Notes: generated from the sequence alone by a model not told the origin. Positions 42,726 through 52,606 are shown, counted from the stretch's first letter. The stretch: DNA of 64,000 nucleotides from Larkinella arboricola (GCF_003259745.1 NZ_QLMC01000004.1:496001-560000), one strand, 5' to 3'. Numbers and translations are program-made.

Positions 42726-43538
42726 CTAAAACCCTTCATCAATCGGCGGCTCGTTGAAAATCCGCTGCCGGACGGCTTCGTACAAGACCACCCCCGTTGC
42801 CACCGACACGTTCAGCGACTCGACCTGCCCCACCAGCGGAATGCGGGCGTGGTGGTCGGCCAGACGCAGCAAATCTTCCGAAATACCGTCGTCTTCCGAT
42901 CCCATGATGAGGGCCGTCGGTCCGGACATATCCACGTCGTAGAGGTAATGATCGGTTTTTTCGGTACAGGCCACGACTTTAATACCGGATTCCTTTAGGT
43001 ATTTTATCGTCTCCTCCAGATGCACTTCGCGGCAAACCGGCAAGTGGCTCAGTGCGCCCGATGAGGTTTTCATGGCATCGGCGTTGATCAGGGCCGCACC
43101 CCGCGCCGGAATAACAATGCCCTGTGCCCCGGCGCATTCGGCCGTTCGGGCAATGGCGCCGAAGTTGCGCACGTCCGTTATCCGGTCGAGGACCAGCAGC
43201 AGTGGTATCTGCCCCTGTTCGTACACCCCCGCAATGACGTTCGAGAGTTTGGCGTAATGAATGGCCGATACGAAACAGATCGCGCCCTGGTGGTTTTTGC
43301 GCGTAATGCGGTCGAGCTTTTCGGCCGGAACCCGCTGAATAGTCACGCGCCGTTCAAACGCCAGTTGCTGAATTTCAGGGTAACTGCCTTCTTTGACCAG
43401 ATAAAGCCGGTCGATATCCTTACCCGAACGCAGTGTCTCGGTAACGGATTGGATGCCAAACACCATCTCCTCGCTGGAGTATTGTTTGGGCTTGTTCTGA
43501 TGATACGGATTTACTCGCGAATTGCGCCGGTTCTCCAT
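42726..43538 (-). CDS. rlmB: 23S rRNA (guanosine-2'-O-)-methyltransferase RlmB (TrmH family)
   Basis: 270-aa SPOUT methyltransferase. The N-terminal substrate-binding domain (EEMVFGIQSVTETLRSGKDIDRLYL) is followed by the knot motifs DRITDVRNFGAIARTAECAG, ALIMGSEDDGIS and PLVGQVESLNVSVATGVVLYEAVRQR. RlmB methylates G2251 of 23S rRNA; exact position specificity here is by homology. It overlaps the end of the GWxTD lipoprotein gene by 28 bases and is the last gene of a likely three-gene unit. Confidence 0.92.
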   Translation of the reverse strand: MENRRNSRVNPYHQNKPKQYSSEEMVFGIQSVTETLRSGKDIDRLYLVKEGSYPEIQQLAFERRVTIQRVPAEKLDRITRKNHQGAICFVSAIHYAKLSNVIAGVYEQGQIPLLLVLDRITDVRNFGAIARTAECAGAQGIVIPARGAALINADAMKTSSGALSHLPVCREVHLEETIKYLKESGIKVVACTEKTDHYLYDVDMSGPTALIMGSEDDGISEDLLRLADHHARIPLVGQVESLNVSVATGVVLYEAVRQRIFNEPPIDEGF

Positions 43539-44899
43539 GCTTCAACGACGGGATACCAGACGGGTTGATATTCAACATATCGCACCAGTTCGTAGTGATC
43601 CTCCACAAATTGATTAGGTTTTCGATTAAATGTAAAATTGATTTCCGACACGTTGGCCCGCTGGTTATACACCCACACCTCGCGGTCGCGGCTGCGCTGC
43701 ACGCGGTCGGGCGGACCCAGCACAATGTAAATCATGCCTTTGTCGGTTTTCCAGCCTTCTTTGTAGGTCGTAAAAAGCCGGTTGGCTTCTTCAACCCGTC
43801 CGTAGTAGGCTTTAATGGCACCCCGCGCCAGACTCTGATCACCGCCCATCATGGTCAGCCAGTACCGGTCCAGTGCTTTTTTGAAGTCTGTCGCCGAATT
43901 TAACCCGTTAATTTCGGTGTTGGTACTGACATACAGGACAGGTTTGACCAGTTTTTCGGGGCGGGTCAGTTTCGGAAACCGGCGGTCGGCGACAACCAGG
44001 CCGATTCCGGACGCATCGGTGGTATCTTCCAGAAAATAATACAAGCCCTCTTTCGGCAGCGTAAACGGCTGGTTGGTCGTAATGTTCATTGTCGAGTCAA
44101 TGTCCAGCGTTTTGGTCGTCGGGCGGGGCGTGGTGTTCATCGGCGACTGCGCGGGGTCGAAATCGTGCCGGTAGCGATACAGGTGCAACGGTTTGGAAGC
44201 CGCGCCGTTTACATCCCGGATCACGACGGTATCACCGGCATTGATGAAATGATGGAGCTGCGGCAGGTTGGTTTTGGGGTTGAAAATCGCAAACCGGTCG
44301 CCCAGTTTAACGGTTTTAAACCGAACGGGCAGGTCGTTCAGAACTTTCCGGCCGGTGCTTATTTCGGTAATCTCGTTCAGCATCACGCCGTTGGCTGCGT
44401 TGGCTGGTTTCTTGACATCAAAGAAAACCGTCAGTACATCACCTGCTTCGGGGGAATTTTCGCGGACCACCGATTCGGCATTGAGCGGTACATTGCCGTA
44501 GCCAAGCCGTTCGCGGCTGTTGTAATCCGGGTAAATCACGTAATTGTACATGAACTGGGATGTAAAGTCTTCCACCGTCGCGTGTTCGCTGCCTTTCCGA
44601 ACCATCACATTCATATACACCCGAATGGTAGACGAATCTTTTCCCATAAAACGGCCTTTGGTGGACACCACGCGCCAGTTGCTCTCAGCGGGTTGCGGGT
44701 TGGTCTGGGCGGGTTGCGAAGCCGTCCGGGTGCCAGACCGTTCCGTCGGGCGGTCGGCGGTACGCTCACGGGGCCGATCGTTCGGTTGTTCGCTGGTACG
44801 TTCCATTCGGTTGGCCGCACTGTCCGTATTTTTATTTCGTTTTCCGGACGCACAGGCCCCAAGCAAAGCCGTACAGAGTAGGATAACTGCTATTCTCAT
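43511..44899 (-). CDS. GWxTD-domain lipoprotein
   Basis: 462-aa lipoprotein with lipobox LLGAC (MRIAVILLCTALLGAC). A low-complexity linker rich in Arg/Pro/Thr/Glu follows (about residues 20-75). A long beta-rich region comes next, and a C-terminal GWxTD domain with EGWKTDKGMIYIVLGPPDRVQ and EVWVYNQR. The start at 44897-44899 puts the signal peptide at the N-terminus; the alternative eight codons upstream does not. GWxTD proteins are widespread in Bacteroidota but of unknown function. Confidence 0.85.
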   Translation of the reverse strand: MRIAVILLCTALLGACASGKRNKNTDSAANRMERTSEQPNDRPRERTADRPTERSGTRTASQPAQTNPQPAESNWRVVSTKGRFMGKDSSTIRVYMNVMVRKGSEHATVEDFTSQFMYNYVIYPDYNSRERLGYGNVPLNAESVVRENSPEAGDVLTVFFDVKKPANAANGVMLNEITEISTGRKVLNDLPVRFKTVKLGDRFAIFNPKTNLPQLHHFINAGDTVVIRDVNGAASKPLHLYRYRHDFDPAQSPMNTTPRPTTKTLDIDSTMNITTNQPFTLPKEGLYYFLEDTTDASGIGLVVADRRFPKLTRPEKLVKPVLYVSTNTEINGLNSATDFKKALDRYWLTMMGGDQSLARGAIKAYYGRVEEANRLFTTYKEGWKTDKGMIYIVLGPPDRVQRSRDREVWVYNQRANVSEINFTFNRKPNQFVEDHYELVRYVEYQPVWYPVVEAWRTGAIRE

Positions 44900-44962
44900 A
44901 CTGATTTTAGGGTATTCTTCCATACAACGAACAAACCCGCCAAACCCGTCAACTTCAGGACG

Positions 44963-45730
44963 TTATTTCTTTGCCAGGTAAAAGAAATCCAGACTACCGG
45001 CGGGGGTGTTTGTCAACTGATAATCCGTATACCGGATTTCGGCCGCCAGACTATCTGCTTCCAGTAACTTATTTCGGTTTAAACGGTTCAGTAAATCGTA
45101 CGGAATCTGGAGCATCCAGCGCGGCAGCCGGTGTTGCAGATCGAATACATCGTAGCGCGTAATCTTCTCAACCGACTTTTTATTCTGCTCGTAATAGTCC
45201 ATCACTTTTCCGTTGCCGTGGATGCCCTGCGTTTCGACCGTCGGAAAATACCGTAGCAGCAGGTTCTTCAACTCATCCGCCGTGTATTCCCGAACGTGCC
45301 ACGGATTGCGGGTCAGCGAAAACAAACGATTTACCGTCGTCAGCAGTAGGGTTCCACCCGGTTTCAGTACGCGGTAGGCTTCCTTCACAAACAGGTCGTC
45401 GTTCTGAATGTGTTCGATCACCTGAAAGGTAACAATATAATCGAACGTATTGTCGGCCAGACCGCTCAGGGGCGGAATGTTTGCCTGAATAAACGTTGAT
45501 TTGGGGTATTCCTGACGCAGTGACTGAATCAGCGCGTCGTTTTTGTCGATGCCGGTATAATGATCAGCCGCCTGGGTCAGCAACTCCAGACCGCGCCCCC
45601 AGCCGCACCCGATTTCCAGCACCTTACCGCGCACGATCTGGGCGGCTTCGACGTATGGAAACAGCAACCGCTGGTGAACGGGGTTGTCGGAAGCAATTTC
45701 GGCGGAGGTAATTTCTGTGGTTTTATACAT
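44963..45730 (-). CDS. Class I SAM-dependent methyltransferase
   Basis: 255-aa methyltransferase. Motif I is VLEIGCGWGRGLELL, motif II GIDKNDALIQSL, and the post-motif block FDYIVTFQVIEHIQNDDLFVKEAYRVLKPGGTLLLTTVNR is that of UbiG/Methyltransf_11 enzymes acting on small molecules, lipids or glycans. It lies 63 bases upstream of the GWxTD gene in the same direction and may share its transcript. Substrate not determinable. Confidence 0.85.
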   Translation of the reverse strand: MYKTTEITSAEIASDNPVHQRLLFPYVEAAQIVRGKVLEIGCGWGRGLELLTQAADHYTGIDKNDALIQSLRQEYPKSTFIQANIPPLSGLADNTFDYIVTFQVIEHIQNDDLFVKEAYRVLKPGGTLLLTTVNRLFSLTRNPWHVREYTADELKNLLLRYFPTVETQGIHGNGKVMDYYEQNKKSVEKITRYDVFDLQHRLPRWMLQIPYDLLNRLNRNKLLEADSLAAEIRYTDYQLTNTPAGSLDFFYLAKK

Positions 45731-45879
45731 AACATGCCGGGTTATTGAGATCGGGAGGATGATTGGAACACAAAACCGTCCATCCTGAAAGCCCTGAAAA
45801 ATCCCTTTAATCCCAGTTCTAGATTTTACGGTAAAGTTACGGTATTTGCCAGAGCTTTAAAATTCTTTAGGCCGTTGGC

Positions 45880-46764
45880 TTACTCTTTATCGGGTTTGTT
45901 GGCTTGCTTGATGGCTTTCCCGATTTCGTCCCACTGCTCCGGACGGATCATGTCCAGGTGATTAAACTCTCCCGCCGATAGGACTTCCCCGCCGTCGATG
46001 GTGATGCATTCACCGGTCATATAGGCTGAATAGTCCGACAGGAGGTAGGCTGCCAGGTTCGCCAGTTCCTGATGATCGCCCACGCGTTTGAGCGGAATGC
46101 GGCTGGTGGGGTCCAGCATCTGGACTAATGGTTCGGGAAAAAGCCGGTCCCAGGCTCCTTTGGTCGGAAACGGACCGGGCGCAATGGCGTTCAGGCGAAT
46201 ACCGTATTTGGCCCATTCTGCCGCCAGCGATTTGACCAGAATCAGGGCCCCGCCTTTGGCTACCGCCGACGGTACCACGTAGCCGGAACCCGTTGTTGCA
46301 TAGGTTGTTGAAATATTTAAAACCGTGCCGGGGATGTTGTTATTGATCCAGTATTTTCCGACCGCCAGTGTGAAATAATACGTTCCGCGCAGAACAATGT
46401 CGACTACCACGTCGAAGGCTTTGTACGACAATCGCTCCGTTGGGCTGATAAAATTGCCCGCCGAGTTGTTCAGCAAGCCGTCGATTCGGCCAAACCGTTC
46501 GATTGTCTGGGCGATGACGTTCTCAATTTCCTGCGGATTCCGGACGTCGCAGGCCAGTGGCAACACCTGACCACCCGTTTCGTCCATCAGCTCGGCGGCC
46601 GTGGCTTCCAGAACGGGTAACTTCCGGCTGCAAATAACGACGTGAGCGCCTAGTTGCAAAAAGTACCGGGCCATCGATTTCCCGAGGCCGGTGCCACCGC
46701 CTGTAACAATAATTGTTTTATCTTTCAACGCGTCCTCGCGAAGCATTCCATCTGTTTTTATCAT
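45880..46764 (-). CDS. SDR-family oxidoreductase (2,4-dienoyl-CoA-reductase-like)
   Basis: 294-aa short-chain dehydrogenase. The NAD(P) motif TGGGTGLGKSM, the NSAGNF block, and a catalytic region where Y165-like tyrosine is replaced in the usual YxxxK position (SGYVVPSAVAKGGALILVKSLA) are visible, as in peroxisomal 2,4-dienoyl-CoA reductases. Those enzymes also lack the classical tyrosine. MLREDALKDKTIIVTGG is the characteristic start of this Bacteroidota group; I use the ATG at 46762-46764. Probable role in oxidation of unsaturated fatty acids. Confidence 0.8.
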   Translation of the reverse strand: MIKTDGMLREDALKDKTIIVTGGGTGLGKSMARYFLQLGAHVVICSRKLPVLEATAAELMDETGGQVLPLACDVRNPQEIENVIAQTIERFGRIDGLLNNSAGNFISPTERLSYKAFDVVVDIVLRGTYYFTLAVGKYWINNNIPGTVLNISTTYATTGSGYVVPSAVAKGGALILVKSLAAEWAKYGIRLNAIAPGPFPTKGAWDRLFPEPLVQMLDPTSRIPLKRVGDHQELANLAAYLLSDYSAYMTGECITIDGGEVLSAGEFNHLDMIRPEQWDEIGKAIKQANKPDKE

Positions 46765-46852
46765 ACCTGGACAATTTAAGGTTATGGGTAGGGTTGATCG
46801 TTTATCCAATGGGGTAAGGACCGCAACTGATAAACTACAGGTAAACTAACCG

Positions 46853-46860
46853 TATTTTTG
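46853..46860 (+). promoter_or_regulatory. -7 promoter box for the PLP enzyme gene
   Basis: TATTTTTG matches TAnnTTTG and lies 19 bases before the ATG at 46879, predicting a leader of around 15 bases. No TTG at the expected -33 distance. Confidence 0.35.
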
Positions 46861-46878
46861 CGCGTAAACCAAAACCGT

Positions 46879-48012
46879 ATGCATCCCGAAACACTTGCCA
46901 TCTACCAGAACCGTGTAACCGACGCCAACGCCGGGGCTGTTGCTCCCCCGATTTCCCTCAGTACCACCTTTGAACGGGATGCTGACGGAGCCTTTCCGCA
47001 CGGCCACGTATATGCCCGCACCAGCAACCCGAACCGCGATGCACTCGAAGCTGCTCTGGCCGCTCTGGAGGGTGGTTTTGCCGGTCTGGCGTTTAGCTCC
47101 GGACAGGCTGCTACTATGACCTTGCTGCTGGGGCTCCGGCCCGGCGATCATGTTGTGATCGGCGATGATGCCTACCACGGAACGCCGGCGTTGCTCGAAG
47201 AACTTTTCCATCCCTGGGGGCTGACCTATACCCGCGCCGATTTCACGAACCTTGATGCTATTCGGGCTTCGATTCACGAAAATACGCGGCTGGTCTGGAT
47301 CGAAACACCATCCAATCCGCTGCTTAAAATCGCCGATATTCAGGCCATTGCCGACCTGGCGCACGAAGCCGGGGCGTGGTGTGCCTGCGACAATACTTGG
47401 GCCACGCCCATTCTGCAACGTCCGCTCGACCTGGGCTGTGATGTGGTGATGCACTCAACCACCAAATACATCGGCGGCCATAGCGACGTGCTCAGTGGGG
47501 CGCTGGTTTTTAAGGAGGACGGCGAGTTCTACCAACGGGTTCGGCGGTATCAGACGCTGGGCGGGGCCGTTGCCGCTCCATTCGACTGCTGGATGTTATT
47601 GCGGGGCATTAAAACGCTCACTACGCGCGTCCGGGCGCAATCGGCAACGGCTTTGCAACTGGCCGAATTTCTGGACCGGCATCCGGCGGTCGAAGCTGTG
47701 TATTATCCGGGACTGGAAACGCATCCGGGCTACGAGATTGCCCAGAAACAGATGACGATGTTCGGGGCCATGTTGTCCGTGCAGATCAAAGACGGAGCCG
47801 AAGCCGCGATGGCGGTAGCCGGACACGTACAGCTTTTCACCCGGGCTACGAGTCTGGGCGGGGTTGAAAGCCTGATCGAACACCGGGCGTCGGTGGAAGG
47901 GCCAACCACCAGGACCCCCCAGAATCTGCTGCGTATTTCGGTCGGGCTGGAACATGCCGATGATCTGATTGCGGATTTAGAGCAGGCGCTGTTTCACGCC
48001 AAATCGCTTTAA
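46879..48012 (+). CDS. PLP-dependent cystathionine gamma-synthase/lyase-family enzyme
   Basis: 377-aa Cys/Met-metabolism PLP enzyme. The PLP lysine is K196 in MHSTTKYIGGHSD. The phosphate- and substrate-binding motifs YARTSNPNRDALE, FSSGQAATM and WIETPSNPLLKI are conserved, and the C-terminal SLGGVESLIEHRAS is typical of cystathionine gamma-synthase or gamma-lyase. The ATG at 46879 gives the family's usual start. The two activities cannot be separated by sequence alone. No other methionine genes are adjacent. Confidence 0.88.
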   Translation: MHPETLAIYQNRVTDANAGAVAPPISLSTTFERDADGAFPHGHVYARTSNPNRDALEAALAALEGGFAGLAFSSGQAATMTLLLGLRPGDHVVIGDDAYHGTPALLEELFHPWGLTYTRADFTNLDAIRASIHENTRLVWIETPSNPLLKIADIQAIADLAHEAGAWCACDNTWATPILQRPLDLGCDVVMHSTTKYIGGHSDVLSGALVFKEDGEFYQRVRRYQTLGGAVAAPFDCWMLLRGIKTLTTRVRAQSATALQLAEFLDRHPAVEAVYYPGLETHPGYEIAQKQMTMFGAMLSVQIKDGAEAAMAVAGHVQLFTRATSLGGVESLIEHRASVEGPTTRTPQNLLRISVGLEHADDLIADLEQALFHAKSL

Positions 48013-48872
48013 ACCGTTACCAGACGGCTTTTCAACTGGGTTAGCTGCTCGCTTAGGGTCCAGAGCTGACTGGCATTGAATTGGCTCTGGGCCGCTGCGC
48101 TGGGCACTTTTGGGCGGCATTTGGCGAAATACAGGCCCGTTTGTCCTTGTACGTCAGGGGAAGAAGTCAGGTAAATGCTGGTTTCAGCCCCTTTCTCGGG
48201 ACTAATGAAAAACGGCCGCATCAGGCTAAAGACAAGACTTTTCACGCTGCTGATGGATTGACCAAAATTGGTTTTGACAGCACCCGGATGCAGGCTGTTT
48301 GCGGTAATGCCGTCGTCTGCCAGGCGCTTTGCCAACTCGTTGGTGAACAGAATATTACACAGCTTTGATGCGCCGTAAGCCCGCATACCGTCGTACTTGC
48401 GCGGTTTTGCCAGTTCTTCGATGACAAACCCGTGGTCCCAGCGGTGGGCTTCGGACGAAACCGTGACAATGCGCGGATCGGTGCCTTTCCGGAGCAGGTT
48501 CAGCAGCAGGTTGGTCAGCAGGAAAGGGCCGAGGTGGTTGGTGGCAAAGGTCAGTTCGATGCCGTCGGGCGAATCCTGTTTTTTGTCGATGTACAAACCG
48601 GCGTTATTAAGCAGTACATCAAGCCGGTCGTAGCGATCCGCAATTTCGCGGGCGGCCTGCATCACGGACACCTGGCTCGCCATATCGCACCAGACCAGAT
48701 CGACATGGCCGGTTTTGCTCACTTTTTTGATTTCCTGACGAACGGGCCGGGCTTTTTCCATATTCCGGCACAACATAATAATGTCGAAGCCCTTCTTTGC
48801 TAATTCCAGGGCCGTTACTCGCCCAATACCGGAATTGGCACCGGTGATCAGACAGGTTCGGGATGGATTCAT
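48009..48872 (-). CDS. SDR-family oxidoreductase (retinol-dehydrogenase-like)
   Basis: 287-aa short-chain dehydrogenase. Motif TGANSGIGRVTALELA, DVLLNNAGLY, and the catalytic pair Y-xxx-K in RAYGASKLCNILF are intact. The SLHPGAVKTNFG block is typical of the retinol dehydrogenase-like group. It is convergent with the PLP enzyme and overlaps its stop by 4 bases. The next gene upstream (48886-49776) is a paralogue 13 bases away, so this is a tandem duplication in one transcript. Substrates unknown. Confidence 0.83.
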   Translation of the reverse strand: MNPSRTCLITGANSGIGRVTALELAKKGFDIIMLCRNMEKARPVRQEIKKVSKTGHVDLVWCDMASQVSVMQAAREIADRYDRLDVLLNNAGLYIDKKQDSPDGIELTFATNHLGPFLLTNLLLNLLRKGTDPRIVTVSSEAHRWDHGFVIEELAKPRKYDGMRAYGASKLCNILFTNELAKRLADDGITANSLHPGAVKTNFGQSISSVKSLVFSLMRPFFISPEKGAETSIYLTSSPDVQGQTGLYFAKCRPKVPSAAAQSQFNASQLWTLSEQLTQLKSRLVTV

Positions 48873-48885
48873 GAGGTTAAGATCG

Positions 48886-49776
48886 CTAGGTTAGTGAATA
48901 GGGTGAAGCTACATAATCAGTAATACCGGTTAATTGTTCACTCAGGCTCCAGAGTTTCCGGCCCAATTCACGATTTTGAGCCATCTGGCTCGGTGGCTCC
49001 CAGCGGCAATTGGCAAAATACAAACCGGTTACGTGCCGAACTTCCGGCGAAGAGGCCAGATAAATGTGCGTTTCTGCCAACCTTTCCGGACCCGGTGCGA
49101 ACGTTTTAAAAAACTGAAAAGCTAAATATAACAGGCCCTTGGCGTCACCGCCTTCAGCAAAATGGGTATCTACCAGCCACGGATGTAAGGCATTCACTGT
49201 AATGCCTTCACCCATCAGTCGGTCGGCCAGTTCGAACGTAAACAGCATTTTGGCCAGTTTGGAGTCGTTGTAGGCACCAATGGCGCTGTAATGGCTGGCA
49301 TCCCGGCTAGGAATTTCCTTAAAACGAGCGAGTCGATGGAATTCGGAAGCTACGTTGATGATCCGGGCTTCATCGCTCCGGCGCAGCAAATCCAGCAGCA
49401 GATGCGTGAGCAGAAAGTGGCTCAGGTAATTGGTCTGAAACGTTAATTCGATGCCTTCCGGCGAGTACTGCAACGAATCGACCACCCGCCCGGCATTATT
49501 GATCAGGACATCAAGACGCTCAAACCGGTTGCGCACTGCCTGGGCGGCTTCCCGGATGGATTGCTGGCTGCCCAGGTCGCAGGGGATCAACTCAACAGTG
49601 GGTGTTTGCCAACCGGCCAATCGTCCAGCGGCCTGTATTTCCTGTTGAACCGGTCGGCTGCGCTCGATGTCCCGGCACAACATGACAATATTGAAGCCTT
49701 TCCGAGCCAGTTCAAGGGCCGTAATCCGACCTAAGCCGGAGTTGGCACCGGTAATCAGACAAATGCGGGCAGACAT
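48886..49776 (-). CDS. SDR-family oxidoreductase (tandem paralogue)
   Basis: 296-aa short-chain dehydrogenase similar along its full length to the gene just downstream. Motif TGANSGLGRITALELARKGFN, DVLINNAGRV, and catalytic YNDSKLAKMLF (tyrosine and lysine present). NALHPWLVDTHFAEGG replaces the usual HPGxVxT, with Trp instead of Gly, which may change substrate access. The last third (GPERLAETHIYLASSPEVRHVTGLYF) aligns with the same region of the paralogue. Confidence 0.83.
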   Translation of the reverse strand: MSARICLITGANSGLGRITALELARKGFNIVMLCRDIERSRPVQQEIQAAGRLAGWQTPTVELIPCDLGSQQSIREAAQAVRNRFERLDVLINNAGRVVDSLQYSPEGIELTFQTNYLSHFLLTHLLLDLLRRSDEARIINVASEFHRLARFKEIPSRDASHYSAIGAYNDSKLAKMLFTFELADRLMGEGITVNALHPWLVDTHFAEGGDAKGLLYLAFQFFKTFAPGPERLAETHIYLASSPEVRHVTGLYFANCRWEPPSQMAQNRELGRKLWSLSEQLTGITDYVASPYSLT

Positions 49777-49891
49777 GATGGCTGGGATTACATGACTAGA
49801 TTAGCGTCGTGTAAGTAACCCGCCCGAAGGCAAGAAGTTTACAAAAAACCACCTATAGGCCCCTGGATAACCCCCGCAGGGGTTAGTAGGC

Positions 49892-51061
49892 TTATTTTAC
49901 GGCTTCCTGCTCGCGCTGGAATAGTTCAACCAGTGTGTTAACCACGTAGTCAACTTCTTCGGGTGTGTTGTATTTGCTGAACGAGAACCGGATAGCGCCC
50001 CGGTCGGCATCATTGCCAGGGAGAGCCGACAGAACGTGTGAACCGAGGTTGGAGCCGCTGGTGCAGGCGCTGCCACCCGAAGCCGAAATACCGGCAATGT
50101 CGAGGTTGAACAGCAGCATATCGCTCATCTCAGACGACGGCAGGCTGACGTTTAAAACCGTGTAGAGACTTTGGGCGAGATCGTCCGAACTGCCGTTAAA
50201 AGCCACACCGTCTAGTTTTTCGCGGAGCTGATCGATCATCCGAACCTTCAGGCTTTCGATGTATTGCCGGTGTTGGTCCATTTCGGCATAGGCTATTTCC
50301 AGTGCTTTGGCCAGCCCCACAATACCGTAAACATTTTCGGTTCCGCCCCGCATATTCCGCTCCTGCGGACCACCGTGAACAAACGGGTGAATTGGTCCCC
50401 GCCCGGATTTGGTGGTGGCGTTTGCATACAGAAATCCAACGCCTTTGGGGCCGTGGAATTTATGGGCCGAACCAACAATAAAATCGACCGGAAGCTGTTG
50501 TAAATCATGACGATAGTGCCCCATCGTTTGCACCGTATCCGAATGAAACACGGCGTTGTGTTCCCGGCACAGATTTCCGACGGTTTCCAGATCGAGCAAA
50601 TTGCCGATTTCGTTGTTGCCGTGCATCAGCGAGACGAGCGTATCCGGATGGGTGCGCAGTAATTCTTCCAGATGCGCCAGATTCAGACGGCCTTTTTCAT
50701 CGACTTCAACCAGGCTTAGCTTGATGATTCCCCGACTGGCCAGGTGTTCCAGCGTGTGGAGCACGGCATGGTGTTCGAGCGGGGAGGTGATGGCGTGTTT
50801 CAGGCCGTAGGTTTCGATGGAGCCACGAATGGCGGTATTATCGGCTTCGGTGCCGCCGGAGGTGAAAAAAATCTCGGCTGGCGACGTATGGAGCAGGGTA
50901 GCCACGGTTTTCCGGGCCCGTTCAATCACCGTCCGTACTTTTCGTCCGTGGGCATGAATGGATGACGGATTGCCGAAATCCTCGGTCATCAGGGGAAGCA
51001 TGGCTTCCAGTACCGCCGGATCGAGCCGGGTGGTGGCGGCATTGTCAAGGTAAGCGCGCAT
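49892..51061 (-). CDS. Cysteine desulfurase (IscS/NifS type)
   Basis: 389-aa PLP enzyme that removes sulfur from cysteine for Fe-S cluster and thio-cofactor synthesis. Motifs: YLDNAATTRLDP at the start, FTSGGTEADNTAI, HHAV, PLP lysine K201 in GSAHKFHGPKG, and catalytic cysteine C333 in GGSACTSGS. The cysteine loop is of the long, IscS-like class. No iscU or sufB lies next to it. I use the ATG at 51059-51061; an earlier start adds an atypical 11 residues. Confidence 0.93.
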   Translation of the reverse strand: MRAYLDNAATTRLDPAVLEAMLPLMTEDFGNPSSIHAHGRKVRTVIERARKTVATLLHTSPAEIFFTSGGTEADNTAIRGSIETYGLKHAITSPLEHHAVLHTLEHLASRGIIKLSLVEVDEKGRLNLAHLEELLRTHPDTLVSLMHGNNEIGNLLDLETVGNLCREHNAVFHSDTVQTMGHYRHDLQQLPVDFIVGSAHKFHGPKGVGFLYANATTKSGRGPIHPFVHGGPQERNMRGGTENVYGIVGLAKALEIAYAEMDQHRQYIESLKVRMIDQLREKLDGVAFNGSSDDLAQSLYTVLNVSLPSSEMSDMLLFNLDIAGISASGGSACTSGSNLGSHVLSALPGNDADRGAIRFSFSKYNTPEEVDYVVNTLVELFQREQEAVK

Positions 51062-51196
51062 GTGATGTCGTGTAATAACACCACAAAGGTACAAAATTAG
51101 AAAACTACCCCCAATTTCTTTGGTCGGTCATGGAATGGGAAGGAAAAGGCGTAAAACGGATCCCGCCGGAGTACATTTTACGCCCCTGAAGATACG

Positions 51197-52606
51197 TTAC
51201 CGTTTGGTTGAGATCACTTCCTTAATGTCCGAAATGATTTTATTCGCCAGATAATCCGCCGTTGACAGCGTATCGGATTCGGAATAAATCCGGATGATGG
51301 GTTCGGTGTTTGATTTGCGCAGGTGAACCCATTCTTTATCAAATTCGATTTTAACCCCGTCAATCGTGTTAATGGGGTTTTTGGCGTACTTGGTCTTGAT
51401 TTGCTCCAGCACCGCATCGACGTCGATATTGGGCGTCAGCTCGATCTTATTCTTTGAAATGTAGTAGTTGGGGTACGTCCGGCGCAGAATCGAAGCCGAT
51501 TTGCCGAATTTGGCCAGGTGCGTCAGAAAGAGCGCAATACCAACCAGCGCATCGCGGCCCAGATGCAGATCGGGGTAAATAATACCGCCGTTACCTTCGC
51601 CACCGATAACCGCGCCCACTTCCTTCATCATTTCCACGACGTTGACTTCACCAACCGCCGAAGCCGAATGTTTCCCGCCGTATCGCTGCGTCACATCGCG
51701 CAGGGCTACCGTCGACGACAGGTTCGACACGGTATTGCCCGGTCCCTGACCGGCATCCCGGTTTTTCAGGACATAATCGGCCACCGCCACCAGCGTGTAC
51801 TCTTCCCCAAACGGCGAACCGTCTTCGCAAATAAGCGCCAGCCGGTCAACGTCCGGATCGACTACAATGCCGAGGTCGTATTCATTTTTCTGAATTTCGC
51901 GGATGATGTCGTGCAGATTCTCGGGCAGCGGTTCGGGGTTGTGCGCAAAATGGCCCGTTGGCTCACAGTGCAGTTTATGCACGGTTTCGACGCCCAGGGC
52001 TTCGAGCAGCATCGGTACGACAATTCCGCCGGTGGAATTAACGGCATCGACCACCAGCCGGAATTTGCGGGCGGCAATGGCCTCCTTATCAACCAGCGGC
52101 AGGGCCAGAATGGCGTCGATGTGTTTCTGGAGCCAGGTGGTATCGGTCCGGCAGCTTCCCAGTTTCCGAACATCCGCAAAGTCGATGGCTTCGGCCTCCG
52201 CAATGGTCAGGATGTCAGAGCCGTCTTTTTCGGACAGAAACTCACCTTTCTCGTTCAATAATTTGAGGGCATTCCACTGAATGGGGTTATGGCTGGCGGT
52301 CAGAATAATTCCACCGGCGGCTTGTTCGCCCGTTACGGCCATTTCAACCGTCGGGGTGGTGGATAAACCCAGATCAATGACGTTTAGTCCCAACCCCTGT
52401 AGCGTACCTGACACCAGTTTTGAAACCATTTCGCCCGACAGCCGACCGTCTCGCCCAATCACAACCAGGCGGTTATCGGGGTGTCGCTGCCGGAGCCATT
52501 GTCCATAGGCGGACGTAAACTTCACTACATCCAAAGGCGTCAGACCGTCGCCACTTCGCCCACCAATTGTTCCGCGTATCCCGGAAATCGACTTGATTAA
52601 TGCCAC
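51197..52606 (-). CDS. glmM: Phosphoglucosamine mutase (alpha-D-phosphohexomutase family)
   Basis: 469-aa phosphohexomutase. Active-site serine S105 lies in ILTASHNPIQWN, the metal loop is VVDPDVDRLALI, and the sugar-binding loop is GGEGNGGIIYP. The C-terminal phosphate-binding RKSNTEPIIRIYSE is present. The start MALIKSISGIRGTIGG is standard for the Bacteroidota GlmM-like form; the start codon is GTG (52604-52606). It most likely supplies glucosamine-1-phosphate for cell-wall synthesis, though phosphomannomutase activity cannot be excluded. Confidence 0.87.
   Translation of the reverse strand: MALIKSISGIRGTIGGRSGDGLTPLDVVKFTSAYGQWLRQRHPDNRLVVIGRDGRLSGEMVSKLVSGTLQGLGLNVIDLGLSTTPTVEMAVTGEQAAGGIILTASHNPIQWNALKLLNEKGEFLSEKDGSDILTIAEAEAIDFADVRKLGSCRTDTTWLQKHIDAILALPLVDKEAIAARKFRLVVDAVNSTGGIVVPMLLEALGVETVHKLHCEPTGHFAHNPEPLPENLHDIIREIQKNEYDLGIVVDPDVDRLALICEDGSPFGEEYTLVAVADYVLKNRDAGQGPGNTVSNLSSTVALRDVTQRYGGKHSASAVGEVNVVEMMKEVGAVIGGEGNGGIIYPDLHLGRDALVGIALFLTHLAKFGKSASILRRTYPNYYISKNKIELTPNIDVDAVLEQIKTKYAKNPINTIDGVKIEFDKEWVHLRKSNTEPIIRIYSESDTLSTADYLANKIISDIKEVISTKR

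Noticed and set aside
45880-46764. Loss-of-function SDR because the classical YxxxK is missing
   Set aside because: The 2,4-dienoyl-CoA reductase group normally lacks that tyrosine, so this is not evidence of inactivation.
48009-49776. Tandem SDR pair as part of a special pathway
   Set aside because: Ordinary duplicated retinol-dehydrogenase-like genes with no informative neighbours.
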